From NCBI RefSeq assembly GCF_013409045.1, contig NZ_JACCBT010000001.1, positions 3,100,001-3,164,000 on the forward strand: a stretch of 64,000 nucleotides of DNA. The letters are read 5' to 3'. Positions within the stretch are counted from its first letter, which is position 1, and every line of letters begins with the position of its first letter. The position numbers were made by a program, and so were the translations under genes. This DNA comes from Actinomadura citrea. GTDB taxonomy: Bacteria; Actinomycetota; Actinomycetes; Streptosporangiales; Streptosporangiaceae. The notes below the pieces were generated by a model. It searched no databases. It saw only the letters and a program-made list of their open reading frames with translations, and was not told the origin of the DNA. Of the stretch, positions 1 through 8,453 are shown piece after piece.

Positions 1-1
1 C

Positions 2-760
2 TACTGGACGGACCCGTCCGTCCAGGGCAGGCAGTCGCTGACGTCCTTCGGGATGCCGTCCGGCCACGCGCAGAACAGCATCGCGGGCTGGGGCTTCTTC
101 GCGGCCCAGACCAGGCGGTGGTACCTGTGGGCGGGCGCGGTCGCCGTCATCCTCCTGATCGGGGTGTCCCGCGTCTACCTGGGCGTCCACTCGACAGGGC
201 AGGTACTGGCGGGCTGGGGCGTCGGCCTGGCCGTCCTGGTCGCCGCCCTCGGGCTTGAGCCCATCGCCGTCCCGTGGTGGCGGCGGCAGCATCTGGCCGT
301 GCAACTGGCGCTCTCCCTGGCGGTCTCCTTGCTGATGCTCGCGGCGTCCTGGGGTGCCGCACGGCCGCTCCGGGACTGGCGGTGGCCCCAGGCGTGGGCC
401 GAGGCCGTCCGGGCGGCCGGAGGCGTCGCCGAGCCCGTCACGCTGACCGATTCGGCCCAGGCGTCCGGCGCTCTCTGCGGCCTCCTGATGGGCCTGTCCC
501 TCGTCGCGTGGCGCGGCTGGTTCGAGCCGGGCGGCAGGGCCTGGCAGCGCCTGGCGCGCCTCCCGGTCGGCCTCGCGGGGGCGGCGGTCATCGCCTTCTT
601 CGAGGGGGCCGGCCTGGTCCAGGCGTTCGCCGTCCAGGCGCTGCTCGTGCTGTGGGTGACGGCGGGCGCGCCGGAGGTCTTCGTCCGCCTGCGCCTGGCG
701 GCCCGTCCCACCCCGGGCCTCACCCGGGCGGGTGACGATCGGGCGGGGCTGCGCCAATAG
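2..760 (+). CDS. PAP2-superfamily membrane phosphatase, 5'-truncated by window edge
   Basis: The frame is open from base 2, so the gene starts upstream of the window. The visible protein carries the two C-terminal PAP2 signatures: PSGHAQ (codons from base 56) and SRVYLGVHS about 40 residues later, which hold the catalytic histidines of this phosphatase family. After them come several hydrophobic segments, giving an integral membrane protein that probably dephosphorylates a lipid phosphate or pyrophosphate. The N-terminal motif (KXXXXXXRP) would lie outside the window. The tail beyond the PAP2 core, about 160 residues, is longer than in compact family members and contains extra membrane helices. 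It ends 12 nt before rpe, whose promoter may overlap its stop codon. The substrate cannot be told from sequence. Confidence 0.85.
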   Translation, partial: YWTDPSVQGRQSLTSFGMPSGHAQNSIAGWGFFAAQTRRWYLWAGAVAVILLIGVSRVYLGVHSTGQVLAGWGVGLAVLVAALGLEPIAVPWWRRQHLAVQLALSLAVSLLMLAASWGAARPLRDWRWPQAWAEAVRAAGGVAEPVTLTDSAQASGALCGLLMGLSLVAWRGWFEPGGRAWQRLARLPVGLAGAAVIAFFEGAGLVQAFAVQALLVLWVTAGAPEVFVRLRLAARPTPGLTRAGDDRAGLRQ

Positions 761-772
761 AATCGGGGCATC

Positions 773-1450
773 ATGGCTCCTCAGATCGCACCCAGCATCC
801 TGTCCGCCGACTTCGCCCGCCTGGCCGAGGACGTCGCGCGCGTCGCCGACTCCGCCGACTGGGTCCACGTCGACGTGATGGACAACCACTTCGTCCCGAA
901 CCTCACCCTGGGACTGCCCATCGTGGAGGCGCTGCTCAGGAACAGCGCGCTGCCCCTCGACTGCCACCTGATGATCGAGGACCCCGACCGCTGGGCGCCG
1001 CAGTACGCCGAGGCGGGAGCCGGGAGCGTGACCATCCACGCCGAGGCGGCGAAGGCGCCCGTCCGCACCCTGCGGGCCATCCGCGCCGCCGGCGCGCGCG
1101 CGGGGCTGGGCGTCAACCCGGCCACCCCGGTGGACGGCTTCGAAGACATCCTCGGCGAGATCGACATGCTCCTGCTGATGACGGTCGAGCCCGGCTTCGG
1201 CGGCCAGAAGTTCCTGGACGTCGTCCTGCCGAAGGTCCGTCGCGCGCGGGAGCTCATCAAGGGCCGCGACCTGCCCGTCTGGCTCCAGGTGGACGGCGGC
1301 GTCAGCGCCGAGACGATCGAGCGCTGCGCGGAGGCGGGCGCGGACGTGTTCGTCGCGGGCAGCGCCGTCTACGGGGCCGACGACCCGGCCGAGGCCGTCC
1401 GCGGGCTCCGCGCCCAGGCCGAAGAGGCGACGGCCAAGGCGGACTGGTGA
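773..1450 (+). CDS. rpe: Ribulose-phosphate 3-epimerase
   Basis: This 225-residue TIM-barrel enzyme interconverts D-ribulose 5-phosphate and D-xylulose 5-phosphate in the pentose phosphate pathway. The diagnostic stretches are present: [10 protein letters not shown] at the N-terminus, [16 protein letters not shown] with the metal-binding His and Asp, [22 protein letters not shown] and [11 protein letters not shown], with the phosphate-binding FVAGSAVYG near the end. Length is normal for the family. The ATG at 773 follows a TAGAAT hexamer by about 10 nt, so transcription may start almost at the start codon. It overlaps the next gene by 4 nt (GTGA), so the two are probably co-translated. Ribulose 5-phosphate is also a precursor for riboflavin, which is made by the operon 2.5 kb downstream. 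Confidence 0.97.
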   Translation: MAPQIAPSILSADFARLAEDVARVADSADWVHVDVMDNHFVPNLTLGLPIVEALLRNSALPLDCHLMIEDPDRWAPQYAEAGAGSVTIHAEAAKAPVRTLRAIRAAGARAGLGVNPATPVDGFEDILGEIDMLLLMTVEPGFGGQKFLDVVLPKVRRARELIKGRDLPVWLQVDGGVSAETIERCAEAGADVFVAGSAVYGADDPAEAVRGLRAQAEEATAKADW

Positions 1451-2085
1451 TCCTCTCTTGTGCGGCCGTCCTGTTCGACGTGGACGGCACGCTCGTCGAC
1501 TCGACGCCCCTCGTCGAGCGCGCGGGCCGTGAATGGGCCGCCGAGTACGGCATCGACCCGGACGCGTTCATGTCGGGCGCCCACGGCCGCCGCACGAGCG
1601 ACCGTGTGGCCGAGTTCCTTCCACCCGAACGGGTCCGTGAGGCCACCGCTCGCCTGGACGCCCTGGAGGCGACCAGCACCGACGGCATCATCGCCCTGCC
1701 GGGTGCCCTGGAACTGCTGGCGGATCTGGGCGGCCTGCCCCACGCCTTCGTCACGTCCATGGACCGGGCGCAGCTCAAGGTGCGCACCGGAGTGGCCGGT
1801 GTCCCCTCCCCGCCCGTCGTGGTGACCGCCGAGGACGTGGCGGACGGCAAGCCCGACCCGTCCGGCTACCTCCAGGCGGCCCGCCGCCTCGGCGTGGACC
1901 CGTCCGCCTGCGTGGTCGTCGAGGACGCCCCCGCCGGGATCGCCGCGGGGCGCGCGGCCGGGGCCACCGTCCTCGCACTGGTCACCAGCCATCCGGAGGA
2001 GTCGTTGGCCGCGGCCCACCACGTCGTCCAGGACCTGAGCCGCGTGCGGGCCACCCCGACCGGCCTGCGCCTCACCATCGCCTGA
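1447..2085 (+). CDS. HAD-superfamily sugar-phosphatase-like hydrolase
   Basis: This 212-residue haloacid-dehalogenase hydrolase has motif [11 protein letters not shown] (nucleophile and acid Asp) at residues about 9-18, motif II FVTSMD, motif III lysine in [10 protein letters not shown], and motif [14 protein letters not shown]. The HGRRTSDRV segment in the cap resembles the sugar-phosphatase/beta-phosphoglucomutase branch (yeast DOG-like, YfbT-like), so a small phosphosugar is the likely substrate. It starts at GTG 1447 inside the last codons of rpe, which supports translational coupling. A role in removing phosphosugar side products is an inference from the neighbour. It stops 11 nt before the end of the convergent ATPase gene, and no terminator stem is obvious in that gap. 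Confidence 0.88.
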   Translation: MILSCAAVLFDVDGTLVDSTPLVERAGREWAAEYGIDPDAFMSGAHGRRTSDRVAEFLPPERVREATARLDALEATSTDGIIALPGALELLADLGGLPHAFVTSMDRAQLKVRTGVAGVPSPPVVVTAEDVADGKPDPSGYLQAARRLGVDPSACVVVEDAPAGIAAGRAAGATVLALVTSHPEESLAAAHHVVQDLSRVRATPTGLRLTIA

Positions 2086-2096
2086 ACACCCGGGCG

Positions 2097-3605
2097 TCAG
2101 CCCCTGGCGCTCCCGGCCTGCGCGCCGTCGATGCCGAGCGAGGCGTGGAACATCGCGTGGACGCGGAACCGGCGCACGGCCGCGAGGTTGAGGTGCTGCA
2201 CCTGGTGGCTGCCGAGGAACGGCCCGTCCGCGGACGCCCGCGCCGTCAGCAGGCCCGCCCGCCACAGGATCTCGATCAGCTCGTTCGGGTCGCACGAGGG
2301 AAGCCACGACCCGGTCCCGTGCGTGGGGACGTCGCCGCAGGCCAGCTCCAGGCACAGCAGTTCGAGCTCGTCGCGGCCGAACGCCGGGGGACGGCTGCGG
2401 AACACCTCGAACACGCTCAGCAGGCCCGGGTACTGGGAGCGGTACTCGGCGGCGATGTCCTTCGTGCGCTCGGCGGAGTAGCCGTACTCCGACCGCTCGA
2501 TCGACGAGTACGGCACCGGGAGCCTGGAGCGCCGGGCCCTGGCCTGCTCCAGCGCCTCCGAGCAGAACTGGATGAGCTCCCTCGGCCGGTACAGCGTCCG
2601 GTCGACCATGTAGCCGAACGACCCGTCCCGCCCCTTGCCGGGCGGGGGCGGCGCGAAGACCGCCGACCAGCAGGCCCGGTCCCCGGCGCGTTCGAGGGCG
2701 TCCACGGCGAAGCCGTTCTCGTGGGCCGAGTGCCGGATCCGCCTGGCGATCAGTTCCAGCAGCGAGTCCTCCGACCAGGAGATCTTCTCCAGCAGGTCCC
2801 GGTGCTTCTGCGCGTCGTCGTACAGGGCGGGGATGTCGTCGTACAGCTCCTGCCGCAGCGAGATGTAGACGCGCAGGTTCGGGTGCAGCGCGTTGATGGA
2901 CACGCACGCCTGGAACAGCCCGGACACGAACGCCTTGGCGTCCTCGGAGGAGTCCCAGCCGCGGTCCAGCTCGTCCACGAGCACCACCACCCGCTGGTTG
3001 TCCAGCACCTTGCGCAGCGCCGGCAGCAGGTTCTGGATCTCCTCCAGCTGGTAGAGGCGGTCCAGCTCGCGGGTCCGCAGGCCGGCCTCGATCGGCCCGA
3101 TCTTCACGGCCTCCAGCCGCTTGAGGTAGGAGACCAGCAGCGACAGGGGACCGAGCTGCTGGGCGCCGTGGATGTCCCGGATGTAGTTGTGGATCTGCCG
3201 GCCGCCGTTCCTGGTGAGCCGCATCCCCTTGCGCGCGAGCGCCTTCATGACGAGCACGTAGATCAGGTACTTCCACGCGGCGGCGTAGGCGCCCTGCTTG
3301 GCCCACGAGCCCGCGCTCTCCGCCGCCATCGTGGAGCTGAGCAGCTCGTAGGAGTAGTCCTCGGGCGACAGTTCGATCACGTGGCTGCCCTCGGAGCGTT
3401 CCCGCTTGGCCAGCACCTTGAAGATCGCGCTCTTCCCGGCCCCGCGGTTGCCCATCAGGATCGTCTTCGCCCCGGACCGGACGCGGTGGTAGGCCGAGGA
3501 CTCCACGAAGTACTTCTCCAGCCCCCGCGAGATGTCGCGCTCGGCGGACGGCGTGCCGAAGTCGAGAACGTCAAGGATCTTGGGCGACAGGTTCAACCTC
3601 GCCAT
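2097..3605 (-). CDS. P-loop ATPase, Sll1717-like family
   Basis: This 502-residue protein resembles the Sll1717-type P-loop ATPases (KAP/STAND-like). After a short N-terminal segment (LDFGTPSAERDI, typical of the family) comes Walker A GNRGAGKS at about residue 50 and Walker B VVVLVDELDRGWD at about residue 180. The C-terminal 250 residues look like a helical extension and winged-helix-like region, with no transmembrane segment seen. The ATG at 3605 has GGGAAGG just upstream. The frame stays open further 5' but that part looks non-coding. The biological role of the family is unknown. Related ATPases occur in signalling and antiviral contexts, but no partner effector is encoded here, so defence is not supported. 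It is transcribed away from the riboflavin operon. Confidence 0.75.
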   Translation of the reverse strand: MARLNLSPKILDVLDFGTPSAERDISRGLEKYFVESSAYHRVRSGAKTILMGNRGAGKSAIFKVLAKRERSEGSHVIELSPEDYSYELLSSTMAAESAGSWAKQGAYAAAWKYLIYVLVMKALARKGMRLTRNGGRQIHNYIRDIHGAQQLGPLSLLVSYLKRLEAVKIGPIEAGLRTRELDRLYQLEEIQNLLPALRKVLDNQRVVVLVDELDRGWDSSEDAKAFVSGLFQACVSINALHPNLRVYISLRQELYDDIPALYDDAQKHRDLLEKISWSEDSLLELIARRIRHSAHENGFAVDALERAGDRACWSAVFAPPPPGKGRDGSFGYMVDRTLYRPRELIQFCSEALEQARARRSRLPVPYSSIERSEYGYSAERTKDIAAEYRSQYPGLLSVFEVFRSRPPAFGRDELELLCLELACGDVPTHGTGSWLPSCDPNELIEILWRAGLLTARASADGPFLGSHQVQHLNLAAVRRFRVHAMFHASLGIDGAQAGSARG

Positions 3606-3792
3606 GGGCCTTCCCGAAAATGAAGACAGGGGTTTGTTAACAACTTGCACCGCACACTCCCTCCACGGCAAGAGCTGACGTCGGCGCCCGCGGGGCGATG
3701 GCACGCGCCGGGCCCCGCGCGGCGGTGTCGTGGCGATGGTCACAGGGGCGCGGAAGGGAATGCGTGGCACACTGGTTGGCAAAGCATGAAAC

Positions 3793-3921
3793 GCGTGCTC
3801 CGGGGTCGGTGAAATTCCGAACCGGCGGTGACAGTCCGCGACCCGGCCGAAGCCATCGGCCGGTTGACCCGGTGGAACTCCGGGACCGACGGTGAAAGTC
3901 CGGATGGGAGGCAGCGCGCGG
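3793..3921 (+). promoter_or_regulatory. FMN riboswitch (RFN element)
   Basis: The leader of ribE contains the conserved RFN blocks in order: CTCCGGGGTCGGTGAAATTC, GAACCGGCGGTGACAGTCCGC, a variable GC-rich arm (CCGGCCGAAGCCATCGGCCGG), then GACGGTGAAAGTCCGGATGG and GGAGGCAGCG. The terminal P1 partners lie near 3793 and 3921. RFN elements bind flavin mononucleotide and switch off the riboflavin genes when FMN is plentiful. Here it precedes ribE-ribM-ribBA-ribH. Confidence 0.96.
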
Positions 3922-3925
3922 TACG

Positions 3926-3939
3926 CCCCTGGCCAGGGG
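3926..3939 (+). promoter_or_regulatory. Hairpin between FMN aptamer and ribE, candidate expression platform
   Basis: CCCCTGGCCAGGGG forms a self-complementary stem directly after the aptamer and about 40 nt before the AGGAGG ribosome site at 3980-3985. It is not followed by a U-run, so classical intrinsic termination is not evident. It may take part in switching between ribosome-site-exposed and occluded forms. The function is inferred from position only. Confidence 0.4.
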
Positions 3940-3993
3940 TGTATTCGGACGCACGTACGTCCCCCGGAGCCACTGATCTAGGAGGCCCGGGAG

Positions 3994-4587
3994 ATGTTCA
4001 CCGGCATCGTCGAGGAGCTCGGCGAGATCGTGGCGATCGACCCCCAGGGGGACTCGGTCGCGCTCGCGGTCCGCGGGCCGCTGGTCGTCCAGGACGCCGT
4101 GCACGGCGCGTCGATCGCCGTCAACGGCGTCTGTCTCACCGTGGTGGACGTCAAAGGCGAGGTCTTCACCGCCGACGTCATCAAGGAGACGCTCGACAAG
4201 TCCAGCCTGGGCGTGCTGGAGCCGGGCTCCAAGGTCAACCTGGAACGTCCCGTGCGGCTGTCGGACCGGCTCGGCGGCCACCTCGTCCAGGGCCACGTCG
4301 ACGGCGTCGGCGCGATCATCTCCCGCGAGCCGGGGGAGCGGTGGGACGTGGTGACGGTCTCCCTGCCCGCCGGGCTGAGCCGCTACCTGGTCGACAAGGG
4401 CTCGATCACCGTCGACGGGATCAGCCTCACGGTCGTCGAGGCGGGCGCCGACCGGTTCAGCGTCGCCCTCATCCCGACGACGCTCGCGCTGACCACCCTC
4501 GGCCGCAAGGGGCCCGGCGCCCCGGTGAACCTCGAAGTCGACGTCGTCGCCAAGTACGTCGAGCGCATGCTCGGAGCCCGGTCATGA
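3994..4587 (+). CDS. ribE: Riboflavin synthase (alpha subunit)
   Basis: This 197-residue enzyme dismutates two 6,7-dimethyl-8-ribityllumazine molecules to riboflavin and the pyrimidinedione. Both lumazine-binding barrels are visible. The first begins [11 protein letters not shown] and holds VNGVCLTVV. The second begins [13 protein letters not shown] and holds VDGISLTVV, and the C-terminal helix ends VAKYVERML. Length is normal. The ATG has a strong AGGAGG 8 nt upstream. It is the first gene of the FMN-riboswitch operon and overlaps the next gene by ATGA. The symbol follows actinobacterial use (ribE = riboflavin synthase; some schemes call it ribC). Confidence 0.97.
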   Translation: MFTGIVEELGEIVAIDPQGDSVALAVRGPLVVQDAVHGASIAVNGVCLTVVDVKGEVFTADVIKETLDKSSLGVLEPGSKVNLERPVRLSDRLGGHLVQGHVDGVGAIISREPGERWDVVTVSLPAGLSRYLVDKGSITVDGISLTVVEAGADRFSVALIPTTLALTTLGRKGPGAPVNLEVDVVAKYVERMLGARS

Positions 4588-5225
4588 ACTGGCTCGGCGC
4601 CGGTTTCGAGGTCTTCGGCGAGCACATCCTGTGGACCGATCTCGCCGGCAACGTCCTGTCTCTCGCCGTGGTCTGGCTCGCCATGCGCAAGACCCTCTGG
4701 ACCTGGCCGGTGCAGCTGGTCGGCGCCCTCCTGCTGCTCGCGGCCTCGCTGCACGCGCACGTCCCGGGAAACGCGCTCAAGCAGATCCTGTTCTGCGGGC
4801 TCGCCCTCTACGGGTGGTTCATGTGGACCCGCGGACGGCGCGAGGCCGACGGGCTGGCCGTCCGGCAGGCGACGGCCCGGGAGCGCGCCGTGCTGCTCGG
4901 CGCCCTCGTGGTCGGCACGGCCGTGGTCGCCGAACTGTTCGTGCACCTCGACTGGCTGAAGGTCGCCTGGTCGCCGTGGGCGAACGCCTACATCTTCGTC
5001 GGCAGCGCGGTCGCGACGTTCGCGCAGAGCCGCGCGCTCGTCGACTTCTGGATCGTCTGGGTGCTGGTCGACCTGGTCGGGGTGCCGCTGGCGCTCAAGT
5101 CCGGGCTGTACGTCTCCGGCGCGGTCTACGGGATCTTCTTCGTGATGGTGATGGTCGGGTTCAGGAACTGGCTCCGGGAGTCCCGGAGCGCGCGCAACTC
5201 CACGCAAAGGGCGGTGACCGCATGA
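4584..5225 (+). CDS. ribM: PnuC-family transporter, probable riboflavin importer RibM
   Basis: This 213-residue membrane protein has about seven hydrophobic segments, with PnuC-family features: a conserved [12 protein letters not shown] region early, [10 protein letters not shown] in the middle, and [33 protein letters not shown] near the end. PnuC proteins facilitate nicotinamide riboside uptake. In actinobacteria a PnuC-like subgroup, RibM, imports riboflavin and its genes sit under FMN riboswitches inside rib operons. Its position here, overlapping ribE by ATGA and ribBA by ATGA, makes RibM the best call. It would be driven by facilitated diffusion plus intracellular trapping of flavin by phosphorylation. 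Confidence 0.87.
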   Translation: MNWLGAGFEVFGEHILWTDLAGNVLSLAVVWLAMRKTLWTWPVQLVGALLLLAASLHAHVPGNALKQILFCGLALYGWFMWTRGRREADGLAVRQATARERAVLLGALVVGTAVVAELFVHLDWLKVAWSPWANAYIFVGSAVATFAQSRALVDFWIVWVLVDLVGVPLALKSGLYVSGAVYGIFFVMVMVGFRNWLRESRSARNSTQRAVTA

Positions 5226-6526
5226 GCGGCAACGACACGGGGATCGACAACACGAGGCTCGACGGCACGGGGCTCGACGGCACGGGGCCCGACGACACGG
5301 GGATCTTCGACTCCATCGAGTCGGCGGTCGCCGACTTCGCCGCGGGACTGCCCGTCGTGGTCGTCGACGACGAGGACCGCGAGAACGAGGGCGACATCAT
5401 CTTCGCGGCGTCGAAGGCGACGCCCGAGCTGCTGACGTTCACCATCCGCTACACCAGCGGCGTCATCTGCGTCCCCATGGAGGGCGCCGACCTCGACCGG
5501 CTGCAGATCCCGCTGATGACCGCGCAGAACACCGAGCGCATGCGCACCGCGTACACGGTCAGCGTGGACGCCCGGCTCGGCGTCAGCACCGGGATCTCCG
5601 CCGCCGACCGGGCGCGCACGATCCGCACGCTGTGCGACTCGGCGTCCGAGCCCGGCGACCTGGTCCGTCCCGGCCACATCTTCCCGCTGCGCTACCGCGA
5701 GGGCGGCGTCCTGCGCCGGCGCGGCCACACCGAGGCCGCCGTCGACCTCGCCAGGCTCGCCGGGCTCTCCCCGGCCGGCGTCCTCGCCGAGGTGGTGAAC
5801 GAGGACGGCACCATGGCGCGCCTGCCCGAGCTCCAGGTCTTCGCGAAGGAGCACGGCCTCAAGCTCATCTCCATCGAGCAGCTCGCCGAGCACCGCAGGC
5901 GCACCGAGGCGATGGTGACCCGCGTCGTCGAGACCGGCCTGCCCAACCGGTTCGGGATGTGGCGCGCGGTCGGGTTCTCCAGCGCCATCGACGGCGGCGA
6001 GCACATCGCGCTCGTGCTGGGCGACATCGGCGACGGCGAGGACGTCCTGGTCAGGGCCCACTCCGAGTGCCTCACCGGCGATGTCCTGCACTCCGAGCGC
6101 TGCGACTGCGGAACCCAGCTCGACGCCGCCATGGAGCGGATCGCCGAAGAGGGACGCGGCATCGTGCTCTACCTGCGCGGGCACGAGGGACGCGGGATCG
6201 GCCTGCTCGCCAAGCTCCGGGCGTACGCCCTCCAGGACAACGGCTCCGACACCGTCGACGCCAACCTGGAGCTGGGGCTGCCCGCCGACGCGCGCGAGTA
6301 CTCCAACGCCGGCCACATGCTGCGCGAGCTGGGCGTACGCTCGGTCCGGGTGCTCACCAACAACCCGGACAAGCTCAGGGGGCTGGGCGGTTTCGGGGTG
6401 GAGGTGCGGGGGCGCGAGGCCATGCCCGTCATCGTCACCGAGCACAACCGGCGCTACCTGACGGTCAAGCGCGACCGTCTGGGACACCAGATCGAACTGG
6501 ACCACCAGAGCGAGGGACTCTCATGA
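5222..6526 (+). CDS. ribBA: Bifunctional 3,4-dihydroxy-2-butanone-4-phosphate synthase / GTP cyclohydrolase II
   Basis: This 434-residue fusion makes both riboflavin precursors. The N-terminal half (about residues 30-230) makes 3,4-dihydroxy-2-butanone 4-phosphate from ribulose 5-phosphate. It shows [29 protein letters not shown] and [13 protein letters not shown]. The C-terminal half (about 235-430) opens GTP. It shows [17 protein letters not shown] with the three zinc cysteines, [12 protein letters not shown] and [11 protein letters not shown]. The first 30 residues are unusual: five imperfect pentapeptides of the form xTGxD that precede the catalytic fold (listed separately). The ATG overlaps the stop of ribM. 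The gene overlaps ribH by ATGA. Confidence 0.96.
   Translation: MSGNDTGIDNTRLDGTGLDGTGPDDTGIFDSIESAVADFAAGLPVVVVDDEDRENEGDIIFAASKATPELLTFTIRYTSGVICVPMEGADLDRLQIPLMTAQNTERMRTAYTVSVDARLGVSTGISAADRARTIRTLCDSASEPGDLVRPGHIFPLRYREGGVLRRRGHTEAAVDLARLAGLSPAGVLAEVVNEDGTMARLPELQVFAKEHGLKLISIEQLAEHRRRTEAMVTRVVETGLPNRFGMWRAVGFSSAIDGGEHIALVLGDIGDGEDVLVRAHSECLTGDVLHSERCDCGTQLDAAMERIAEEGRGIVLYLRGHEGRGIGLLAKLRAYALQDNGSDTVDANLELGLPADAREYSNAGHMLRELGVRSVRVLTNNPDKLRGLGGFGVEVRGREAMPVIVTEHNRRYLTVKRDRLGHQIELDHQSEGLS
5234..5305 (+). repeat. 15-bp tandem repeats encoding an xTGxD pentapeptide array in RibBA
   Basis: Five successive near-identical 15-bp units (consensus GGCACGGGGCTCGAC) encode [20 protein letters not shown] and DTGIFD, residues about 5-30 of RibBA. 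The units differ by one to five bases. The repeat lies ahead of the catalytic domain and probably forms a flexible acidic tail. Such arrays can change in copy number by slippage. Confidence 0.85.
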
Positions 6527-7035
6527 GCGGCGCGGGACGCCCCGAGGACATCACGGTCGACGCGGCCGGGCTCACGCTCGGCATCGTGTGCACCCGCTGG
6601 CACGAGCAGGTCACCGACCGGCTGCTGGAGCGGGCGCTCGCCGCGGCGAAGGCGTGCGGCGTGGACGAGCCGGTCGTGGCCCGCGTCGCCGGCGCGCTCG
6701 AACTGCCCGTGATCGCCCAGCAGATGGCCCGCGAGTTCGACGCCGTCGTCTGCCTCGGCGCGGTCGTCCGGGGCGCAACCGCCCATTTCGACTACGTGTG
6801 CGACTCGGTGACCGCCGGTGTGACCCGCGTCGCGCTGGACGAGTCGACTCCGGTGGGCAACGGGGTGCTCACCTGTGACACCATTGAGCAGGCACTGGAA
6901 CGCAGCGGGCTGCCGGGCAGCTCCGAGGACAAGGGATGGGAGGCGACTGTGGCCGCACTCGACACGGCACTGACCCTGCGAGGTCTGCGGCATCACGGTC
7001 ACGCCGGGCACGGCCTGGAGCATCTGGGCTTCTAG
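6523..7035 (+). CDS. ribH: 6,7-dimethyl-8-ribityllumazine synthase
   Basis: This 170-residue enzyme condenses the RibBA products to lumazine, the substrate of riboflavin synthase. Family features are [18 protein letters not shown], with the catalytic-region His, and [20 protein letters not shown], the substrate-site loop. The N-terminal ligand segment reads [16 protein letters not shown]. In most homologues the first part of this segment is RFN or RWN, so the Trp-His version is a mild variant. The ATG overlaps the ribBA stop by ATGA. It is the last gene under the FMN riboswitch. Confidence 0.96.
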   Translation: MSGAGRPEDITVDAAGLTLGIVCTRWHEQVTDRLLERALAAAKACGVDEPVVARVAGALELPVIAQQMAREFDAVVCLGAVVRGATAHFDYVCDSVTAGVTRVALDESTPVGNGVLTCDTIEQALERSGLPGSSEDKGWEATVAALDTALTLRGLRHHGHAGHGLEHLGF

Positions 7036-7101
7036 GCGAGGAGCGCCTGAGCTCCCGAACGTCCCGGTATCCCGTACCCATCCTCATCGAAAGGCTGATC
7101 C

Positions 7102-7977
7102 GTGCTGTCACTCGTTCTGCCCAAGGGGTCGCTGGAGAAGGCGACCATGCAGCTGTTCGACGCCGCCGACCTCACCGTCCAGCGCGCCTCGGACCGCGAC
7201 TACCGCGCCTCCATCGACGATCCCCGCATCGACCGCGTCCGGGTCCTGCGGCCGCAGGAGATCCCGACCTACCTCGAACAGGGCCTGTTCGACCTCGGCA
7301 TCACCGGCCGCGACTGGATCACCGAGACCGACGCCGACGTCGTCAGCCTCGGCGAGCTGAAGTACTCCAAGGCGACCTCCAACCCCGTCCGCGTGATCAT
7401 GGCGGTGCCGGACGGCGCGCCCTGGCAGTCGGTGGCGGACCTGCCGGAGGGCGTGCGGATCTCCACCGAGTTCCCGGCGATGACCAAGCGGTACCTCGAC
7501 AGGCACGGCGTCAAGGCCACGGTCGTCCCGTCCTACGGCGCGACCGAGGCGAAGGTGCCCGACATCGTGGACGCGATCGTCGACCTCACCGAGACCGGCT
7601 CGTCGCTGCGCAAGAACGGCCTGCGCATCCTCGACACGCTCCTGACCAGCTACACCGAGCTGGTCGCGAACCGCGAGGCCTACGAGGACGCCGAGAAGCG
7701 CGCCGCGATGGAGGACATCTCCCTGCTGCTGCAGGGCGTGATCCGCGCCCGCGGCAAGGTGCTGCTCAAGCTGAACGTGGCGCACGGCGACCTGCAGAAG
7801 GTCCTGGACATCATGCCCGCGATGTCCTCGCCCACGGTCACCTCGCTCGCCGGCGGCGAGTCCAACGCCGTGGAGTCGGTGGTCGCCAAGCGCGGCGTCA
7901 ACACGCTGATCCCGGCGCTGAAGGCGGCGGGCGCCCACGACATCCTCGAGATCCCCATCGCGAAGATCGTTGACTGA
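7102..7977 (+). CDS. hisG: ATP phosphoribosyltransferase, long form
   Basis: This 291-residue protein catalyses the first step of histidine synthesis, joining ATP and PRPP. It has the LPKGSLEKAT start, the GLFDLGITGRDWI ligand segment, and KVPDIVDAIVDLTETGSSL with the PRPP-loop region. The C-terminal 75 residues (LKLNVAHGDLQKVLDIMPAM onward) are the ACT-like domain that makes the long form sensitive to histidine and independent of HisZ. It starts at GTG 7102 with GAAAGG upstream. In many actinomycetes hisE lies between ribH and hisG. Here only 66 nt separate ribH and hisG and hisE is absent, so it must lie elsewhere. Confidence 0.96.
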   Translation: MLSLVLPKGSLEKATMQLFDAADLTVQRASDRDYRASIDDPRIDRVRVLRPQEIPTYLEQGLFDLGITGRDWITETDADVVSLGELKYSKATSNPVRVIMAVPDGAPWQSVADLPEGVRISTEFPAMTKRYLDRHGVKATVVPSYGATEAKVPDIVDAIVDLTETGSSLRKNGLRILDTLLTSYTELVANREAYEDAEKRAAMEDISLLLQGVIRARGKVLLKLNVAHGDLQKVLDIMPAMSSPTVTSLAGGESNAVESVVAKRGVNTLIPALKAAGAHDILEIPIAKIVD

Positions 7978-8416
7978 CGTCCCGGCCCTGCCGGCGGTGT
8001 GGCGCCCCCGCACCACCCGGCTCGTCGCCTACACCACGGCGGGCGTGATCGTGCTCGGCATGATCGTGCTCGCCGTGGTGGTGGCGCCGCAGTTCAAGAC
8101 GTTCGACCGGATCCTGATGGTCGCCTTCGGCGCGGTGGTGGCCTGGGTCCTGCACATGCTGGCCCGCTGCCGCGTCGGCGCCGACGAGTCCGGCCTCACG
8201 GTCGTCAACGCCTTCCGCACCCGCCGCCTGGCATGGCCCGAGGTCGTCGACGTCTCCATGACCACGGGCGACCCGTGGCCCACCCTCGACCTGGCCGACG
8301 GCACCACCCTCCCCGCCATGGGCATCAACGGCGCCGAGAAGGCCCGCGCCGCCCACCAGCTCGCCGAACTCCGCGCCCTCCTCCACACCCGAGGCGAAGC
8401 CCCCGACCCCACCTGA
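7970..8416 (+). CDS. PH-domain membrane protein
   Basis: This 148-residue protein begins at TTG 7970, overlapping hisG by 8 nt. Two hydrophobic helices (about residues 18-42 and 48-66) precede a bacterial PH-like fold with the pattern VGADESGLTVVNAFRTRRLAWPEVVDVSM, typical of the PH_6-type proteins that often follow hisG in actinomycetes. Its function is unknown. The conserved neighbourhood suggests co-transcription with hisG rather than a role in histidine synthesis. The start is uncertain because TTG is the only candidate before the conserved region. Confidence 0.75.
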   Translation: MTDVPALPAVWRPRTTRLVAYTTAGVIVLGMIVLAVVVAPQFKTFDRILMVAFGAVVAWVLHMLARCRVGADESGLTVVNAFRTRRLAWPEVVDVSMTTGDPWPTLDLADGTTLPAMGINGAEKARAAHQLAELRALLHTRGEAPDPT

Positions 8417-8453
8417 CCCCGTCGCCCGACCCTCCCGTACCGGCTCCCTGGGG

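Noticed and set aside
2097..3605. Antiphage defence system
   Set aside because: A lone P-loop ATPase without nuclease, membrane effector or other defence genes nearby is not enough to support that call.
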